In this document: in pieces, positions 49,315-57,619 of the stretch | How the letters are laid out: each line of letters opens with the position of its first letter | Position numbering within the stretch: the stretch's first letter is position 1 | From: Sphingomonas sp. S1-29 | Lineage (GTDB): Bacteria > Pseudomonadota > Alphaproteobacteria > Sphingomonadales > Sphingomonadaceae | Reading direction: 5' to 3' | DNA: 64,000 bases | Assembly (NCBI RefSeq): GCF_026167545.1 | Contig: NZ_CP110678.1 | Coordinates: 741,501 to 805,500 of the forward strand | The notes under the pieces: generated by a model | The model's input: the letters and a program-made list of their open reading frames with translations, nothing else | The model's database searches: none | Told to the model about the DNA's origin: nothing | Made by a program: the position numbers and the translations under genes

Positions 49315-50214
49315 TCAGGCCGCGACCTTCTGCGTCGACGCCGCGTGGATCTCGTCGATCGCACCGCCCAGCGCCGCATCGAACTCGGCGTCGCTCATGC
49401 CGTGGCGCAGATCGGCCAGCAACGCGCGGCTGAAGCTGGCGATCATCTCGCGATTCTTCGCCAGTTCGGTGCACGCCTGCGGCCGCTCGAACCCGCCCGA
49501 CAGCGCCACGACACGAAGCACGCGCGGATGCTCGACCAGCGCGTCGAAGGTGCACGGCTTGGCGGGGATCGACAGCTTCAGCATCACCTTGTCGTCGCCC
49601 GGCATCGCATCGAGCGCCTTCACCAGCGAATCGCGCAGCAGCACGTCTGCTGCCTCGCGCTCGGCGCTCTTGATGTTCACCTCGGGCTCGAGGATCGGCA
49701 TCAGGCCGGCGGCGATCACCTGCTGCGCCACCGCGATCTGCTGCGCCACCACCGCGTCGATCCCGGCTGCATTGGCGAGGTGAACCACCGACCGCTCCTT
49801 GGTACCGAACACCCCCAGGTCGCGGGCGCGCGCCAGCAGCGCATTGAGCCCGGGCATAGGCTTGAGCAACTGCACCCCGTTCGCCTCGTCCTCGAGCCCC
49901 TTGTCGATCTTGAGGAACGGCACCACGCCGCGCTCGATCAGCGCCTGCGGGGCGGGTTTGCCCTCGACCATGCCGTCCATCGTCCGCTCGAACAGGATCG
50001 CGCCGATCACCTTGTCCCCGCTGAACGCGGGCGAGGTGATGATCCGGCTGCGCATCTGGTGGATCAGCGCGAACATCTCCTCGTCGCCCTCCCAGGCACC
50101 GTCCGCGACGCCATAGGCGGCCAGCGCCTTGGGGGTCGAACCGCCCGACTGGTCGAGCGCGGCGATGAAACCATTCCCCTCGGCGATCTTTGCGGTCATC
50201 TCGGCGGTATTCAT
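49315..50214 (-). CDS. Fructose-bisphosphate aldolase class I
   Basis: A 299-residue Schiff-base aldolase of the class I type, cleaving or forming fructose-1,6-bisphosphate. FIAALDQSGGSTPKAL, FLKIDKG, PILEPEVN and VMLKLSIPAKPC, with the likely Schiff-base Lys213, are visible. The length is typical of the bacterial class I enzymes. It lies in a cluster with tkt, gap and pgk on the same strand, so it serves the same glycolysis/gluconeogenesis steps. Confidence 0.95.
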   Translation of the reverse strand: MNTAEMTAKIAEGNGFIAALDQSGGSTPKALAAYGVADGAWEGDEEMFALIHQMRSRIITSPAFSGDKVIGAILFERTMDGMVEGKPAPQALIERGVVPFLKIDKGLEDEANGVQLLKPMPGLNALLARARDLGVFGTKERSVVHLANAAGIDAVVAQQIAVAQQVIAAGLMPILEPEVNIKSAEREAADVLLRDSLVKALDAMPGDDKVMLKLSIPAKPCTFDALVEHPRVLRVVALSGGFERPQACTELAKNREMIASFSRALLADLRHGMSDAEFDAALGGAIDEIHAASTQKVAA

Positions 50215-50292
50215 GTCGGTCTCTCCGGGTAGCGGCCTGCCGCAGCTATTGGCCCGGCCTTAAAGAGCGTACTGGCAAGCCGCAACAGCCCG

Positions 50293-50820
50293 CTATCGGG
50301 CGCGTAGCAGCCGGCGCACGCCCAGCCGCACGGCTTCGGTGACGCTGCCGAACACCACATGCGATGCCGCCGAATAGAGATGCGTCGACGCCGGGGTTTC
50401 GCTGAGGCCCGCCCCGAGCCCGCTCGCCGGCACCGCGATCTCGTCGAGCAGCGCGAAGGTCGACATACCGAAGCCGCTGCCGAAGCCCTTGGTCACCGCA
50501 GGGCGGAACTCGGCGGCGATGCCATAGGCCAGACCCAGCGCGCCACCCAGCGCGTAATGCACTGCATTGCCCGCCCCGGCCTTGGCTTCGTCGGCCAGCT
50601 CCTCGCCGGTCGCCAGCGCAGACAGCCGCTCGGCTGCCTTCACCGTCGCGGGCTCCTCGTCCGAACCGGCATCGTCGCCGCTGCCCATCAGCTTCGACGT
50701 CACCGCCTGAAACTGGTTCATCGCAAACGACGCCACCAGCCCTGCCGCCAACCCCGCCAACGCTCCTTTGGCGACATCCTCGATCGAAGGGGTGACCGCG
50801 ATATCCGAACCGTTCTGCAT
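50293..50820 (-). CDS. DUF1440/YagU-like membrane protein behind an EcfG-like promoter
   Basis: A 175-residue protein with several short hydrophobic, glycine-rich segments (KGALAGLAAGLVASFAMNQF; AVHYALGGALGLAYGIAAEF; SAASHVVFGSVTEAVRLGV), resembling the DUF1440/YagU membrane family. The start at 50820 is preferred to the ATG at 50826 because AGGAG lies 7 nt upstream of it. The function is unknown; YagU-type proteins have been linked to acid stress. It interrupts the pgk-fba pair and has its own stress promoter signature immediately after pgk. Confidence 0.7.
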   Translation of the reverse strand: MQNGSDIAVTPSIEDVAKGALAGLAAGLVASFAMNQFQAVTSKLMGSGDDAGSDEEPATVKAAERLSALATGEELADEAKAGAGNAVHYALGGALGLAYGIAAEFRPAVTKGFGSGFGMSTFALLDEIAVPASGLGAGLSETPASTHLYSAASHVVFGSVTEAVRLGVRRLLRAR

Positions 50821-50845
50821 GCGCATTCTCCTGAGCCGTTCGCTG

Positions 50846-50870
50846 AACCGCCAAGGCGTCGCCGCGTTCC
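50846..50870 (-). promoter_or_regulatory. Putative EcfG (general stress response) promoter
   Basis: On the minus strand, GGAAC (50866-50870), a 16-bp spacer, then GGTT (50846-50849). This is the same GGAAC-N16-GGTT arrangement as at 3236-3260. It lies 25 bp upstream of the ATG at 50820 and directly after the pgk stop, so the DUF1440-like gene can be transcribed independently of pgk. Confidence 0.6.
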
Positions 50871-50872
50871 GC

Positions 50873-52066
50873 TCAGTCGCGCGCCAGTGCCGCGACCCCG
50901 GGCAAATCCTTGCCCTCCATCCATTCGAGGAACGCGCCGCCCGCGGTCGAAACGAAGCTCATCTCGCCCGCAACCCCCGCCTGGTTGAGCGCCGCGACGG
51001 TATCGCCGCCCCCCGCCACCGACACCAAGGACCCATCGGTCGTCAGCGCCGCAGCGGTGCGTGCCAGCGCCATCGTCGCGGTATCGAAGGGCGGCGTCTC
51101 GAACGCGCCCAGCGGCCCGTTCCACACCAGGGTACGGCAATTCTTGAGCACATCGCCCAGCGCTTCGGTCGCCGCCGGCCCGATATCGAGGATCATCTCG
51201 TCGGCCGCCACTTCATGCACGTTGCAGGTCCGCAGCGATGCCGGATGCGGCGCGAATTCCTTCGCCACCACCACGTCATAGGGCAGATGGATCGTGCAGT
51301 TCGCCCGCTCTGCCTGCTCGAAGATCGCCTCGGCGGTCGCGGTCAGCTCATGCTCGGCAAGGCTCTTGCCGACATTCACGCCGCGCGCCGCCAGAAAGGT
51401 GTTCGCCATCCCGCCACCGATGATCAGGTGATCGACGCGGCCCACCAGATGCGTCAGCACGTCGAGCTTGGTCGAAACCTTGGCCCCGCCGACTACCGCG
51501 GCGACTGGATGCTCGGGATTGCCCAGCGCCTTGTCGAGCGCGTCGAGTTCGGCCTCCATCTGGCGCCCAGCGAAGGATGGCAGCTTGTGCGCCAGCCCCG
51601 CGGTCGATGCGTGCGCGCGGTGCGCCGCCGAAAAGGCGTCGTTGACATACAGGTCGCCCAGCGCCGCGAAGCGATCGACCACGGCGGGGTCGTTCTTCTC
51701 TTCGCCACCAAAGAAGCGCGTGTTCTCGAGCAAGGCGATGTCGCCCGGCGCCAGCATCGCCACCGCTTCGGCGGCGTTCTCCCAATCGATATAGCGCACC
51801 TCGCGCCCCAGCACCGCCTCGAACGGTTTGGTCAGCAGCGCAGTCGAATGCTCGGGGCTCGGCACCTTGGGCCGGCCGAAATGCGCGAGCACCAGCACGA
51901 TCGCGCCCTTGTCCGAAAGCTCGCTGACGGTGTGCACCGCCGCGCGCAACCGCGTGTCGTCGCTGACCTTGCCCTCGGCCATCGGCACGTTGAGGTCTTC
52001 GCGCACCAGCACGCGCTTGCCGGTGACGTCGCCCATGTCGTCGAGCGTCTTGAATTTGCGTGCCAT
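50873..52066 (-). CDS. pgk: Phosphoglycerate kinase
   Basis: A 397-residue two-domain kinase interconverting 1,3-bisphosphoglycerate and 3-phosphoglycerate. [28 protein letters not shown] and the nucleotide loop [13 protein letters not shown] are canonical. The ATG at 52066 is chosen because it gives [11 protein letters not shown] and GGGAG lies about 8 nt before it. It is followed by the DUF1440-like gene and preceded by a MOSC gene. Confidence 0.97.
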   Translation of the reverse strand: MARKFKTLDDMGDVTGKRVLVREDLNVPMAEGKVSDDTRLRAAVHTVSELSDKGAIVLVLAHFGRPKVPSPEHSTALLTKPFEAVLGREVRYIDWENAAEAVAMLAPGDIALLENTRFFGGEEKNDPAVVDRFAALGDLYVNDAFSAAHRAHASTAGLAHKLPSFAGRQMEAELDALDKALGNPEHPVAAVVGGAKVSTKLDVLTHLVGRVDHLIIGGGMANTFLAARGVNVGKSLAEHELTATAEAIFEQAERANCTIHLPYDVVVAKEFAPHPASLRTCNVHEVAADEMILDIGPAATEALGDVLKNCRTLVWNGPLGAFETPPFDTATMALARTAAALTTDGSLVSVAGGGDTVAALNQAGVAGEMSFVSTAGGAFLEWMEGKDLPGVAALARD

Positions 52067-52119
52067 CACCAATTCTCCCATTGCCCGTGCGCCTGAGTCG
52101 GCACTGCGCTCGTCAGCGG

Positions 52120-52587
52120 CTACTCAGGACGAACGGCGTCCAATTCGATTTCGTCGCCCACCGCAATCTCGCCGCCGGCAATTACCCGCCCCAACGCGCC
52201 ACCGCGCCAATCGGGGGTCAGCGCCGCCTCGAGCCCCGGCAGCAGCTGTTCCATCCGGCTGCACGGATCGCATTCCTGAATGATCTCGATCACCACGTCG
52301 CCGATCCGAAGCCGGCTACCCGGCACGCGCGGCAGCGCGATTCCGTCGACCAACAGGTTGCAGCGGCGATTCCACCACGGCAGGTTGTGCCCCAGCTCGT
52401 CCATCGCCGCCGCCCAGTGCCGCGCTTCCATCAGCGACACCTGCCGCCGTCCGCGTCCGCCGGGCTTCACCATGCCGCGAAAATCGCCCGCAAGCCCGCC
52501 CTCGACCGACACCGCGACCTTCTCGAGCGTCTCGATCGGCCCGCGCGGCCGGCCATGGCGGGCAATCCCCAACAGCCGACCGGTCAA
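52120..52587 (-). CDS. MOSC-domain protein
   Basis: A 155-residue protein whose body fits a MOSC domain: [20 protein letters not shown], a [18 protein letters not shown] segment, [12 protein letters not shown] and the cysteine-bearing [17 protein letters not shown] domains handle sulfur in molybdenum cofactor enzymes and related proteins. The most likely start is TTG at 52587 ([12 protein letters not shown]). The frame is open upstream but reads into the family A repeat. The start is uncertain. It sits between gap and pgk on the same strand. Confidence 0.75.
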   Translation of the reverse strand: MTGRLLGIARHGRPRGPIETLEKVAVSVEGGLAGDFRGMVKPGGRGRRQVSLMEARHWAAAMDELGHNLPWWNRRCNLLVDGIALPRVPGSRLRIGDVVIEIIQECDPCSRMEQLLPGLEAALTPDWRGGALGRVIAGGEIAVGDEIELDAVRPE

Positions 52588-52640
52588 TGCTTCGCACCAC
52601 TCGATGCAAAACCAACTCCGCCCGTGTTGGCGCCCCCTAC

Positions 52641-52720
52641 CCCGTTCGCTTCGAGCGAAGTCGAGAAGCCGGCACCCACATGACGCGGGGCGGTGTCTCG
52701 ACTGCGCTCGACACGAACGG
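52641..52720. repeat. Palindromic repeat, family A (copy 4)
   Basis: Arms CCCGTTCGCTTCGAGCGAAG (52641 on) and its complement ending at 52720, around a short centre. It lies between the MOSC gene and gap, in the same orientation relation as copies 1 and 2. The upstream open frame of the MOSC gene reads into it. Confidence 0.85.
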
Positions 52721-52744
52721 ATAGGATAGGGATCACCAGCAAGC

Positions 52745-53749
52745 TCAGCCCAGCTTCGCCATCGCGCTGGCGGTATCGACCATGCGGTTCGAGAAGCCCC
52801 ATTCATTGTCGTACCAGCTGACGACGCGCACCAGCTTGCCGTCGATCACAGACGTCTCGAGGCTGTCGATCGTCGACGAGAACGGCGTGTGGACGATGTC
52901 GATCGAAACCAGCGGCTCGTCGCTATATTCGAGCACGCCCTTCATGGGTCCCTCGGCGGCGGCCTTCAGTAGCGCGTTGACCTCTTCCTTGGTCGTGTCG
53001 CGCGATGGCGTGAACGTCAGGTCGATCAGGCTGCCATCGGGCACGGGCACGCGGATCGCCGAACCGTCGAGCTTCCCCTTCAGTTCGGGCAGCACTTCGG
53101 CCACCGCGCGCGCGGCGCCCGTCGTCGTCGGGATCATCGACATCGCCGCCGCACGCGCGCGGCGAAGATCGGGGTGGATCTGGTCGAGGATCTTCTGGTC
53201 GTTGGTGTAGGCGTGCACCGTGGTCATCAGCCCGCGCTCGATGCCGATCGAATCGTTCAGCACCTTGGCGACAGGCGCCAGGCAGTTGGTGGTGCAGCTG
53301 GCGTTCGACACGATCACATGATCGGCGGTCAGCTTCTCATGGTTGACGCCATACACCACCGTCAGGTCGACATTCTTGCCGGGTGCCGAGATCAGCACCT
53401 TCTTGGCGCCGGCATCGATGTGCTTCTGGCACGATTCCTTGTCGGCGAAGAAGCCGGTGCATTCGAGCACCAGCTCGATGCCCTGTTCGGCGTGCGGCAG
53501 GTTGGCCGGATCGCGCTCGGCGGTGACGCGGATGCGCTTGCCGTCGACCACCAGGTCGTTGCCGTCGGCCGAAACCTCGCCCGGATAGCGGCCATGCACC
53601 GAATCGCGGCTGAACAGCCACGCGTTCGATTTCGCGTCGGCCAGGTCGTTGATCGTCACCAGTTCGAGCCCGCAATCGGGGCGCTCGAGGATGGCGCGCG
53701 CCACCAGGCGGCCGATTCGTCCGAAGCCGTTGATCGCTACCTTCGTCAT
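52745..53749 (-). CDS. gap: Glyceraldehyde-3-phosphate dehydrogenase
   Basis: A 334-residue NAD-dependent enzyme of glycolysis and gluconeogenesis. The Rossmann motif [15 protein letters not shown] and the catalytic Cys152 in [12 protein letters not shown] are clear. The C-terminus [17 protein letters not shown] is canonical. The ATG at 53749 lies 4 bp after the tkt stop. The coding frame open upstream is not used. Confidence 0.98.
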   Translation of the reverse strand: MTKVAINGFGRIGRLVARAILERPDCGLELVTINDLADAKSNAWLFSRDSVHGRYPGEVSADGNDLVVDGKRIRVTAERDPANLPHAEQGIELVLECTGFFADKESCQKHIDAGAKKVLISAPGKNVDLTVVYGVNHEKLTADHVIVSNASCTTNCLAPVAKVLNDSIGIERGLMTTVHAYTNDQKILDQIHPDLRRARAAAMSMIPTTTGAARAVAEVLPELKGKLDGSAIRVPVPDGSLIDLTFTPSRDTTKEEVNALLKAAAEGPMKGVLEYSDEPLVSIDIVHTPFSSTIDSLETSVIDGKLVRVVSWYDNEWGFSNRMVDTASAMAKLG

Positions 53750-53753
53750 GCGC

Positions 53754-55742
53754 TTAATTCTCCGTGGCTTGCAGCCGCGCCTTGACGGCTTGCGTGATGT
53801 TCTCGGGCGTAAGGCCGAACTTTGCGTACAGCTCGGGCGCGGGACCCGAGGCGCCGAAACGATCGATGCCGAACCGAAGCCCGTCGACCATCGTGTAGCG
53901 CTCCCACCCCAAGGTCGTGCCCGCCTCGATCGATACGCGAAGCAGTTCCTCGGGCTTGGCGTGCGGCAGCACGTCGTTGCGATAGTCGGCGGGCTGCGCG
54001 TCGAAGCGCGACCAGCACGGCATCGACACCACATCGGCGCCGATCCCCTCGGCTTCAAGCGCCGCGCGCACCGCAACCGCGATTTCCACCTCCGAACCGG
54101 TGGCGATCAGCACCACCCGGCGCGGCGCCTCGGCGGCCTGCAGGCGATACGCGCCGCGCGCCGAGCGATTCTCGGCGGCATCGGTGCGCAATTGCGGTAG
54201 GTTCTGGCGGCTCAGCGCCAGCAGCGACGGCCCGTCGCTGCGCTCGACCGACAGCTGCCAGCATTCGGCGGTCTCGATCGTATCGCACGGCCGATACACG
54301 TCGAGCCCGGGGATCAGCCGTAGGCTGGTCAAATGTTCGACCGGCTGGTGCGTCGGCCCGTCTTCGCCCAGGCCGATCGAATCATGCGTCATGACGTACA
54401 CGACGCGCGTATTCTGCAGCGCCGACAGGCGGATCGCGGGGCGGCAATAATCGGCGAAAACCAGGAAGGTGCCGCCATAGGGGATAACCCCGCCGTGCAG
54501 CGCCATGCCGTTCATCGCCGCCGCCATGCCGAACTCTCGGATGCCGTACGAGACGTAGCGACCGCCATAATTCTCGGCGTTGAGCGGTCCGGTCGCCTTG
54601 GTGCGGGTGTTGTTCGATCCGGTGAGATCGGCCGATCCGCCGATCGTCTCAGGCAGCGCCGCGGTCAGCGCCTCGAGCGCCATTTCCGACGCCTTGCGAG
54701 TCGCGACCTTCTTGGGGTCGGCGAGCAGCCCCGCGATATAGTCGTCGAGCGAGAAGCCCTCGGGCAGCGTGCCCTCCATCCGGCGCTCGAATTCGGCGCG
54801 ATCCGAATGGCTTGCGAGCCGTTGCTTCCACGCGGCATGATCGTCTGCCGAACGCTTGCCCGCAGCCAGCCAGGTCTCGCGGATATCGTCGGGCACCACG
54901 AACGCCTCGTGCGCCCAGCCCAACGCCGCGCGCGCGCCCTCGATTTCCTTGGCACCCAGCGGCGAACCATGGCTGCCCGAGGTACCCGCCTTGGTCGGCG
55001 CGCCCTTGCCGATGATCGTGCGGCAACGGATCAGCGACGGCAGGTCGCTCGCCAGCGCCTCGTCGATCGCGCGTGCGATGTCGTCGAAATCATGGCCGTC
55101 GCATTCGGCGACATGCCAGCCGCTTGCGCGATAGCGCGCGGGGATGTCCTCGCTCGACGACAGCGATACCGCGCCGTCGATCGTGATCCGGTTGTCGTCC
55201 CACAGCACGTTGAGCCGGCCCAGCTTCAGATGCCCGGCAAGCCCGACGGCTTCGTGGTTGATGCCTTCCATCAGGCAGCCGTCGCCCGCGATCACCCAGG
55301 TCTTGTGGTCGACCAGCGCGTCGTCGAAGGTCGCGTTGAGCTGGCGCTCGGCGATCGCGAAGCCGACCGCCATCGCGAAGCCCTGCCCCAGCGGCCCGGT
55401 CGTCGCCTCGACGCCTTCGAGCATGAAATTCTCGGGGTGCCCCGCGCAGGGCGAATCCGACTGGCGAAAATTCTTGAGATCATCGAGCGTCGGGCGCGCA
55501 TAGCCGCTCAGGTGGAGCAGGCTGTACATCAGCATCGATCCGTGTCCCGCCGACAGAATGAAGCGGTCGCGGTCGGGCCAGTGCGGATCGGCGGGATCGT
55601 GCTTCAGATAGCGCTGCCACAACACCGTCGCGACATCGGCCATGCCCATCGGCATGCCGGGATGCCCCGAATTGGCGGCCTCCACCGCGTCCATGGCAAG
55701 CGCGCGGATGGCGTTGGCGCAATCGCTGTCGGTTGGGTGCAT
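53754..55742 (-). CDS. tkt: Transketolase
   Basis: A 662-residue thiamine-diphosphate enzyme exchanging two-carbon units between sugar phosphates. The ThDP motif begins [20 protein letters not shown] near residue 154. The pyrimidine domain ([17 protein letters not shown]) and the C-terminal domain follow. It starts with ATG 55742 ([17 protein letters not shown]). It is the first gene of the tkt-gap-(MOSC)-pgk-(DUF1440)-fba run. Upstream 55743-55928 shows nothing recognisable and separates it from the divergent zapA unit. Confidence 0.97.
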   Translation of the reverse strand: MHPTDSDCANAIRALAMDAVEAANSGHPGMPMGMADVATVLWQRYLKHDPADPHWPDRDRFILSAGHGSMLMYSLLHLSGYARPTLDDLKNFRQSDSPCAGHPENFMLEGVEATTGPLGQGFAMAVGFAIAERQLNATFDDALVDHKTWVIAGDGCLMEGINHEAVGLAGHLKLGRLNVLWDDNRITIDGAVSLSSSEDIPARYRASGWHVAECDGHDFDDIARAIDEALASDLPSLIRCRTIIGKGAPTKAGTSGSHGSPLGAKEIEGARAALGWAHEAFVVPDDIRETWLAAGKRSADDHAAWKQRLASHSDRAEFERRMEGTLPEGFSLDDYIAGLLADPKKVATRKASEMALEALTAALPETIGGSADLTGSNNTRTKATGPLNAENYGGRYVSYGIREFGMAAAMNGMALHGGVIPYGGTFLVFADYCRPAIRLSALQNTRVVYVMTHDSIGLGEDGPTHQPVEHLTSLRLIPGLDVYRPCDTIETAECWQLSVERSDGPSLLALSRQNLPQLRTDAAENRSARGAYRLQAAEAPRRVVLIATGSEVEIAVAVRAALEAEGIGADVVSMPCWSRFDAQPADYRNDVLPHAKPEELLRVSIEAGTTLGWERYTMVDGLRFGIDRFGASGPAPELYAKFGLTPENITQAVKARLQATEN

Positions 55743-55928
55743 CGGATTCCCCTCGGCCGGCCGACTGCGAGCGCTGATCCACGCCGCTTCGCGTACCGGC
55801 AATGATAAACTCGCGATGCCTTTGCGGGTCTCGCGGCTTCGCGTCAACCGGCGCGCCAATCGCGACGAGCCCCCGCGCCACCCCCGCTGCCGCCTTGCCG
55901 CGTCCGTGCGTCCTGCTATCCAGCAGCG

Positions 55929-56123
55929 ATGGCATCAGAACCCCCGCATCCCGCGATCGAACGCATCGAACGCGCCGTCTCCCGGATCGAACAGGCCGCC
56001 GCCGCGCGCGCCTATGACGCCGATTCGATGGCGCGCCGCCACGCCGCGCTGCGCGAGCGGATGGAGGAAGCCGTCGCCGCGCTCGACGAGCTGATCGCGC
56101 GCGAAGACGGGGACAAAATGTAA
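55929..56123 (+). CDS. Small coiled-coil protein upstream of zapA
   Basis: A 64-residue helical protein: MASEPPHPAIERIERAVSRI, then RHAALRERMEEAVAALDELI. It lacks membrane segments. Its stop overlaps the zapA ATG by one base (TAATG). It could partner ZapA in the way ZapB-like coiled coils assist FtsZ assembly, but that is inference from position. No family was recognised. Confidence 0.65.
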   Translation: MASEPPHPAIERIERAVSRIEQAAAARAYDADSMARRHAALRERMEEAVAALDELIAREDGDKM

Positions 56124-56425
56124 TGGCAGAGGTCACGCTCACGATCGCCGGCCGCGACCACAAGGTCGCCTGCCGCGACGGCGAGGAAGCCCAGCTGCGC
56201 GCGCTGGCGGGTAAGCTCGAGGCGCACGGCGCTGCCGCATTGCGGGCCTCGGGCGGCCTGAGCGGCGAACGCACGATGCTGTTCATCGCGCTGATGCTCG
56301 CCGACCAGCTTGCCGAACAGGAAGTCGCGCCGCCGAGCGGCATTCCGCCGATGCTGCTCGATCGGATCGCCGACCGTCTCGAAGCCGTCGCATCGGCCCT
56401 TGAGGATGACGGCGCAACGCACTAG
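56123..56425 (+). CDS. zapA: Cell division protein ZapA
   Basis: A 100-residue protein with the ZapA layout: a short N-terminal beta domain (AEVTLTIAGRDHKVACRDGE) that includes the globular head, then helices (LRALAGKLEAHG; LFIALMLADQLAEQ) that form the tetramer stalk. ZapA bundles FtsZ filaments at midcell. 6S RNA and the 5-FTHF cyclo-ligase follow, the conserved proteobacterial zapA-ssrS-ygfA arrangement. Confidence 0.9.
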   Translation: MAEVTLTIAGRDHKVACRDGEEAQLRALAGKLEAHGAAALRASGGLSGERTMLFIALMLADQLAEQEVAPPSGIPPMLLDRIADRLEAVASALEDDGATH

Positions 56426-56429
56426 ATTG

Positions 56430-56598
56430 GCGGTGGCGGGTACTGCCCGGTGCGAGCTTTAGCGAAAATCCCTGAGGCGATAATCATCCTATGGGGGCTG
56501 TCCCTGCCCGGATCCTGGTCCGACGCACATGGTTCCCACCTGACGTACTTGGCGTCAGAGGATCTTCCAGCCAACGGCCATGGCGGGCCCGCCACCTG
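56430..56598 (+). ncRNA. ssrS: 6S RNA
   Basis: A region of about 169 nt with no credible ORF between zapA and the 5-FTHF cyclo-ligase, the conserved place of the 6S RNA gene. GGTGGCGGG (56432-56440) pairs with CCCGCCACC (56588-56596), closing the long hairpin. 6S RNA mimics open promoter DNA and binds sigma-70 RNA polymerase in stationary phase. The exact ends are estimated from the stem. Confidence 0.8.
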
Positions 56599-56603
56599 CC
56601 CGC

Positions 56604-57263
56604 ATGATTGAAGACAAGCGAGCGATGCGCGCACGCATCCGTGCCGAGCGCGACGCGTTCGTCGGCGCGATCCGATCCCCCTCCCGCCTGCGGGAGGGGC
56701 TAGGCGAGGGCATGTCCGCGAGCGCCGACGCTGGTGACACCGAACAGCCCCGCCCCCTCCCGCAAGCGGGAGGGGGGCAAAAGATCCTTCCGCCCCCCGC
56801 CTATCTCGCCCGCCTGACCCCAGGCGCGATCGTAGCCAGCTACATCCCCCTCGGCAGCGAAGCCGACCCGGCGGCCTTGATCGACGCAGCCCTCGCACAC
56901 GGCTGCACTCTTGCGCTTCCGCACGTGATCGACCGCGCCAACCCGATGCGCTTCCTCGAATGGCACCCCGCAACCCCGCTCGAACCCGGCATCTTCGGCC
57001 TCCGCCAGCCCCCCGCCACCGCGCGCGACGTCGCCCCCGACATCGTCCTCGTCCCGCTGGTCGCGTTCGACCCCACGCTCCACCGCCTCGGCCAGGGCGC
57101 CGGCTATTACGACCGCGCGCTCGCGGGCTTGCCCGATGCCTGGCGGCTCGGCATCGCCTGGTCGGTGCAGCAAGTGCCGCAGGTCCCGGTTGACCCCTGG
57201 GACGTGCCGCTGCACGGCGTCGTCACCGAACGATCGGTCTTTCTACGGGAGAAGCTCGAATGA
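56604..57263 (+). CDS. 5-Formyltetrahydrofolate cyclo-ligase with repeat-derived insert
   Basis: A 219-residue enzyme converting 5-formyl-THF to 5,10-methenyl-THF. The N-terminal helix EDKRAMRARIRAERDAFV is normal. The catalytic core from ILPPPAYLARLTPGAIVASY and the C-terminal LGQGAGYYDRAL are also present. Residues about 25-59 are encoded by two facing family B palindromes (SPSRLREGLGEG ... PRPLPQAGGGQ), replacing or extending the usual second helix. Whether the enzyme stays active is unclear. The ATG at 56604 starts just after 6S RNA. The stop overlaps the DUF2842-like start (ATGA). Confidence 0.88.
   Translation: MIEDKRAMRARIRAERDAFVGAIRSPSRLREGLGEGMSASADAGDTEQPRPLPQAGGGQKILPPPAYLARLTPGAIVASYIPLGSEADPAALIDAALAHGCTLALPHVIDRANPMRFLEWHPATPLEPGIFGLRQPPATARDVAPDIVLVPLVAFDPTLHRLGQGAGYYDRALAGLPDAWRLGIAWSVQQVPQVPVDPWDVPLHGVVTERSVFLREKLE
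56676..56779. repeat. Palindromic repeats, family B, inside the 5-FTHF cyclo-ligase gene
   Basis: CCCCCTCCCGCCTGCGGGAG (forward, with GGCGAGGGC tail, 56676-56712) and CCCCTCCCGCAAGCGGGAGG (inverted, 56748-56779), about 35 bp apart. Both read in frame through the gene, so no stop codon results. Confidence 0.85.
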
Positions 57264-57466
57264 ACCCCAGTTGGCGCAAGCCCGCCGGCATGTTCGCGAT
57301 CCTCGCGCTGATCCTGGTGTGGGTCGTGCTGGTCGCGAGCTTCGCCGGGACGATCAGCCAGCTGCACTGGACGCTGCAGGCGATCGTCTATCTGGTCACC
57401 GGCATCGTGTGGATCCTGCCGCTCAAGCCGCTGCTGCGCTGGATGGAACTCGGTACATGGCGGTAG
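57260..57466 (+). CDS. DUF2842-like small membrane protein
   Basis: A 68-residue protein with two membrane segments (about 9-30 and 38-58) and the pattern PSWRKPAGMFAILALILVWV then IVYLVTGIVWILPLKPLLRW, fitting DUF2842. The function is unknown. The start overlaps the cyclo-ligase stop (ATGA), so it is translated in the same message. Confidence 0.85.
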   Translation: MNPSWRKPAGMFAILALILVWVVLVASFAGTISQLHWTLQAIVYLVTGIVWILPLKPLLRWMELGTWR

Positions 57467-57472
57467 CAGGCT

Positions 57473-57606
57473 GCCCCCTTTCCTCACCCGCCAGGGGGAG
57501 GGGGACCAGCGAAGCTGGTGGAGGGGGAGGACACGAGCCGCCGCGGGTAATCCGCCCCCTCCACCACCGCTACGCGGCGGTCCCCCTCCCCCTTGCGGGG
57601 GAGGAT
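57473..57606. repeat. Palindromic repeats, family E
   Basis: A complex block: GGGGGAGGGGGACCAGCGAA / AGCTGGTGGAGGGGGAGG (about 57494-57530) and its mirror CCCCCTCCACCACCGC / GGCGGTCCCCCTCCCCC (57554-57592), ended by CCTTGCGGGGGAGGA. It lies between the convergent DUF2842-like and GH3 genes, the only content of that 150-bp gap. Confidence 0.8.
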
Positions 57607-57619
57607 TAAGGAAGCCCCC

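Noticed and set aside
48568..49315. Possible TPP riboswitch near thiE
   Set aside because: The 63-bp upstream gap is too short and lacks the conserved CTGAGA-type elements.
55743..55928. 186-bp gap between tkt and the zapA unit
   Set aside because: Divergent promoter region with no convincing consensus or ORF.
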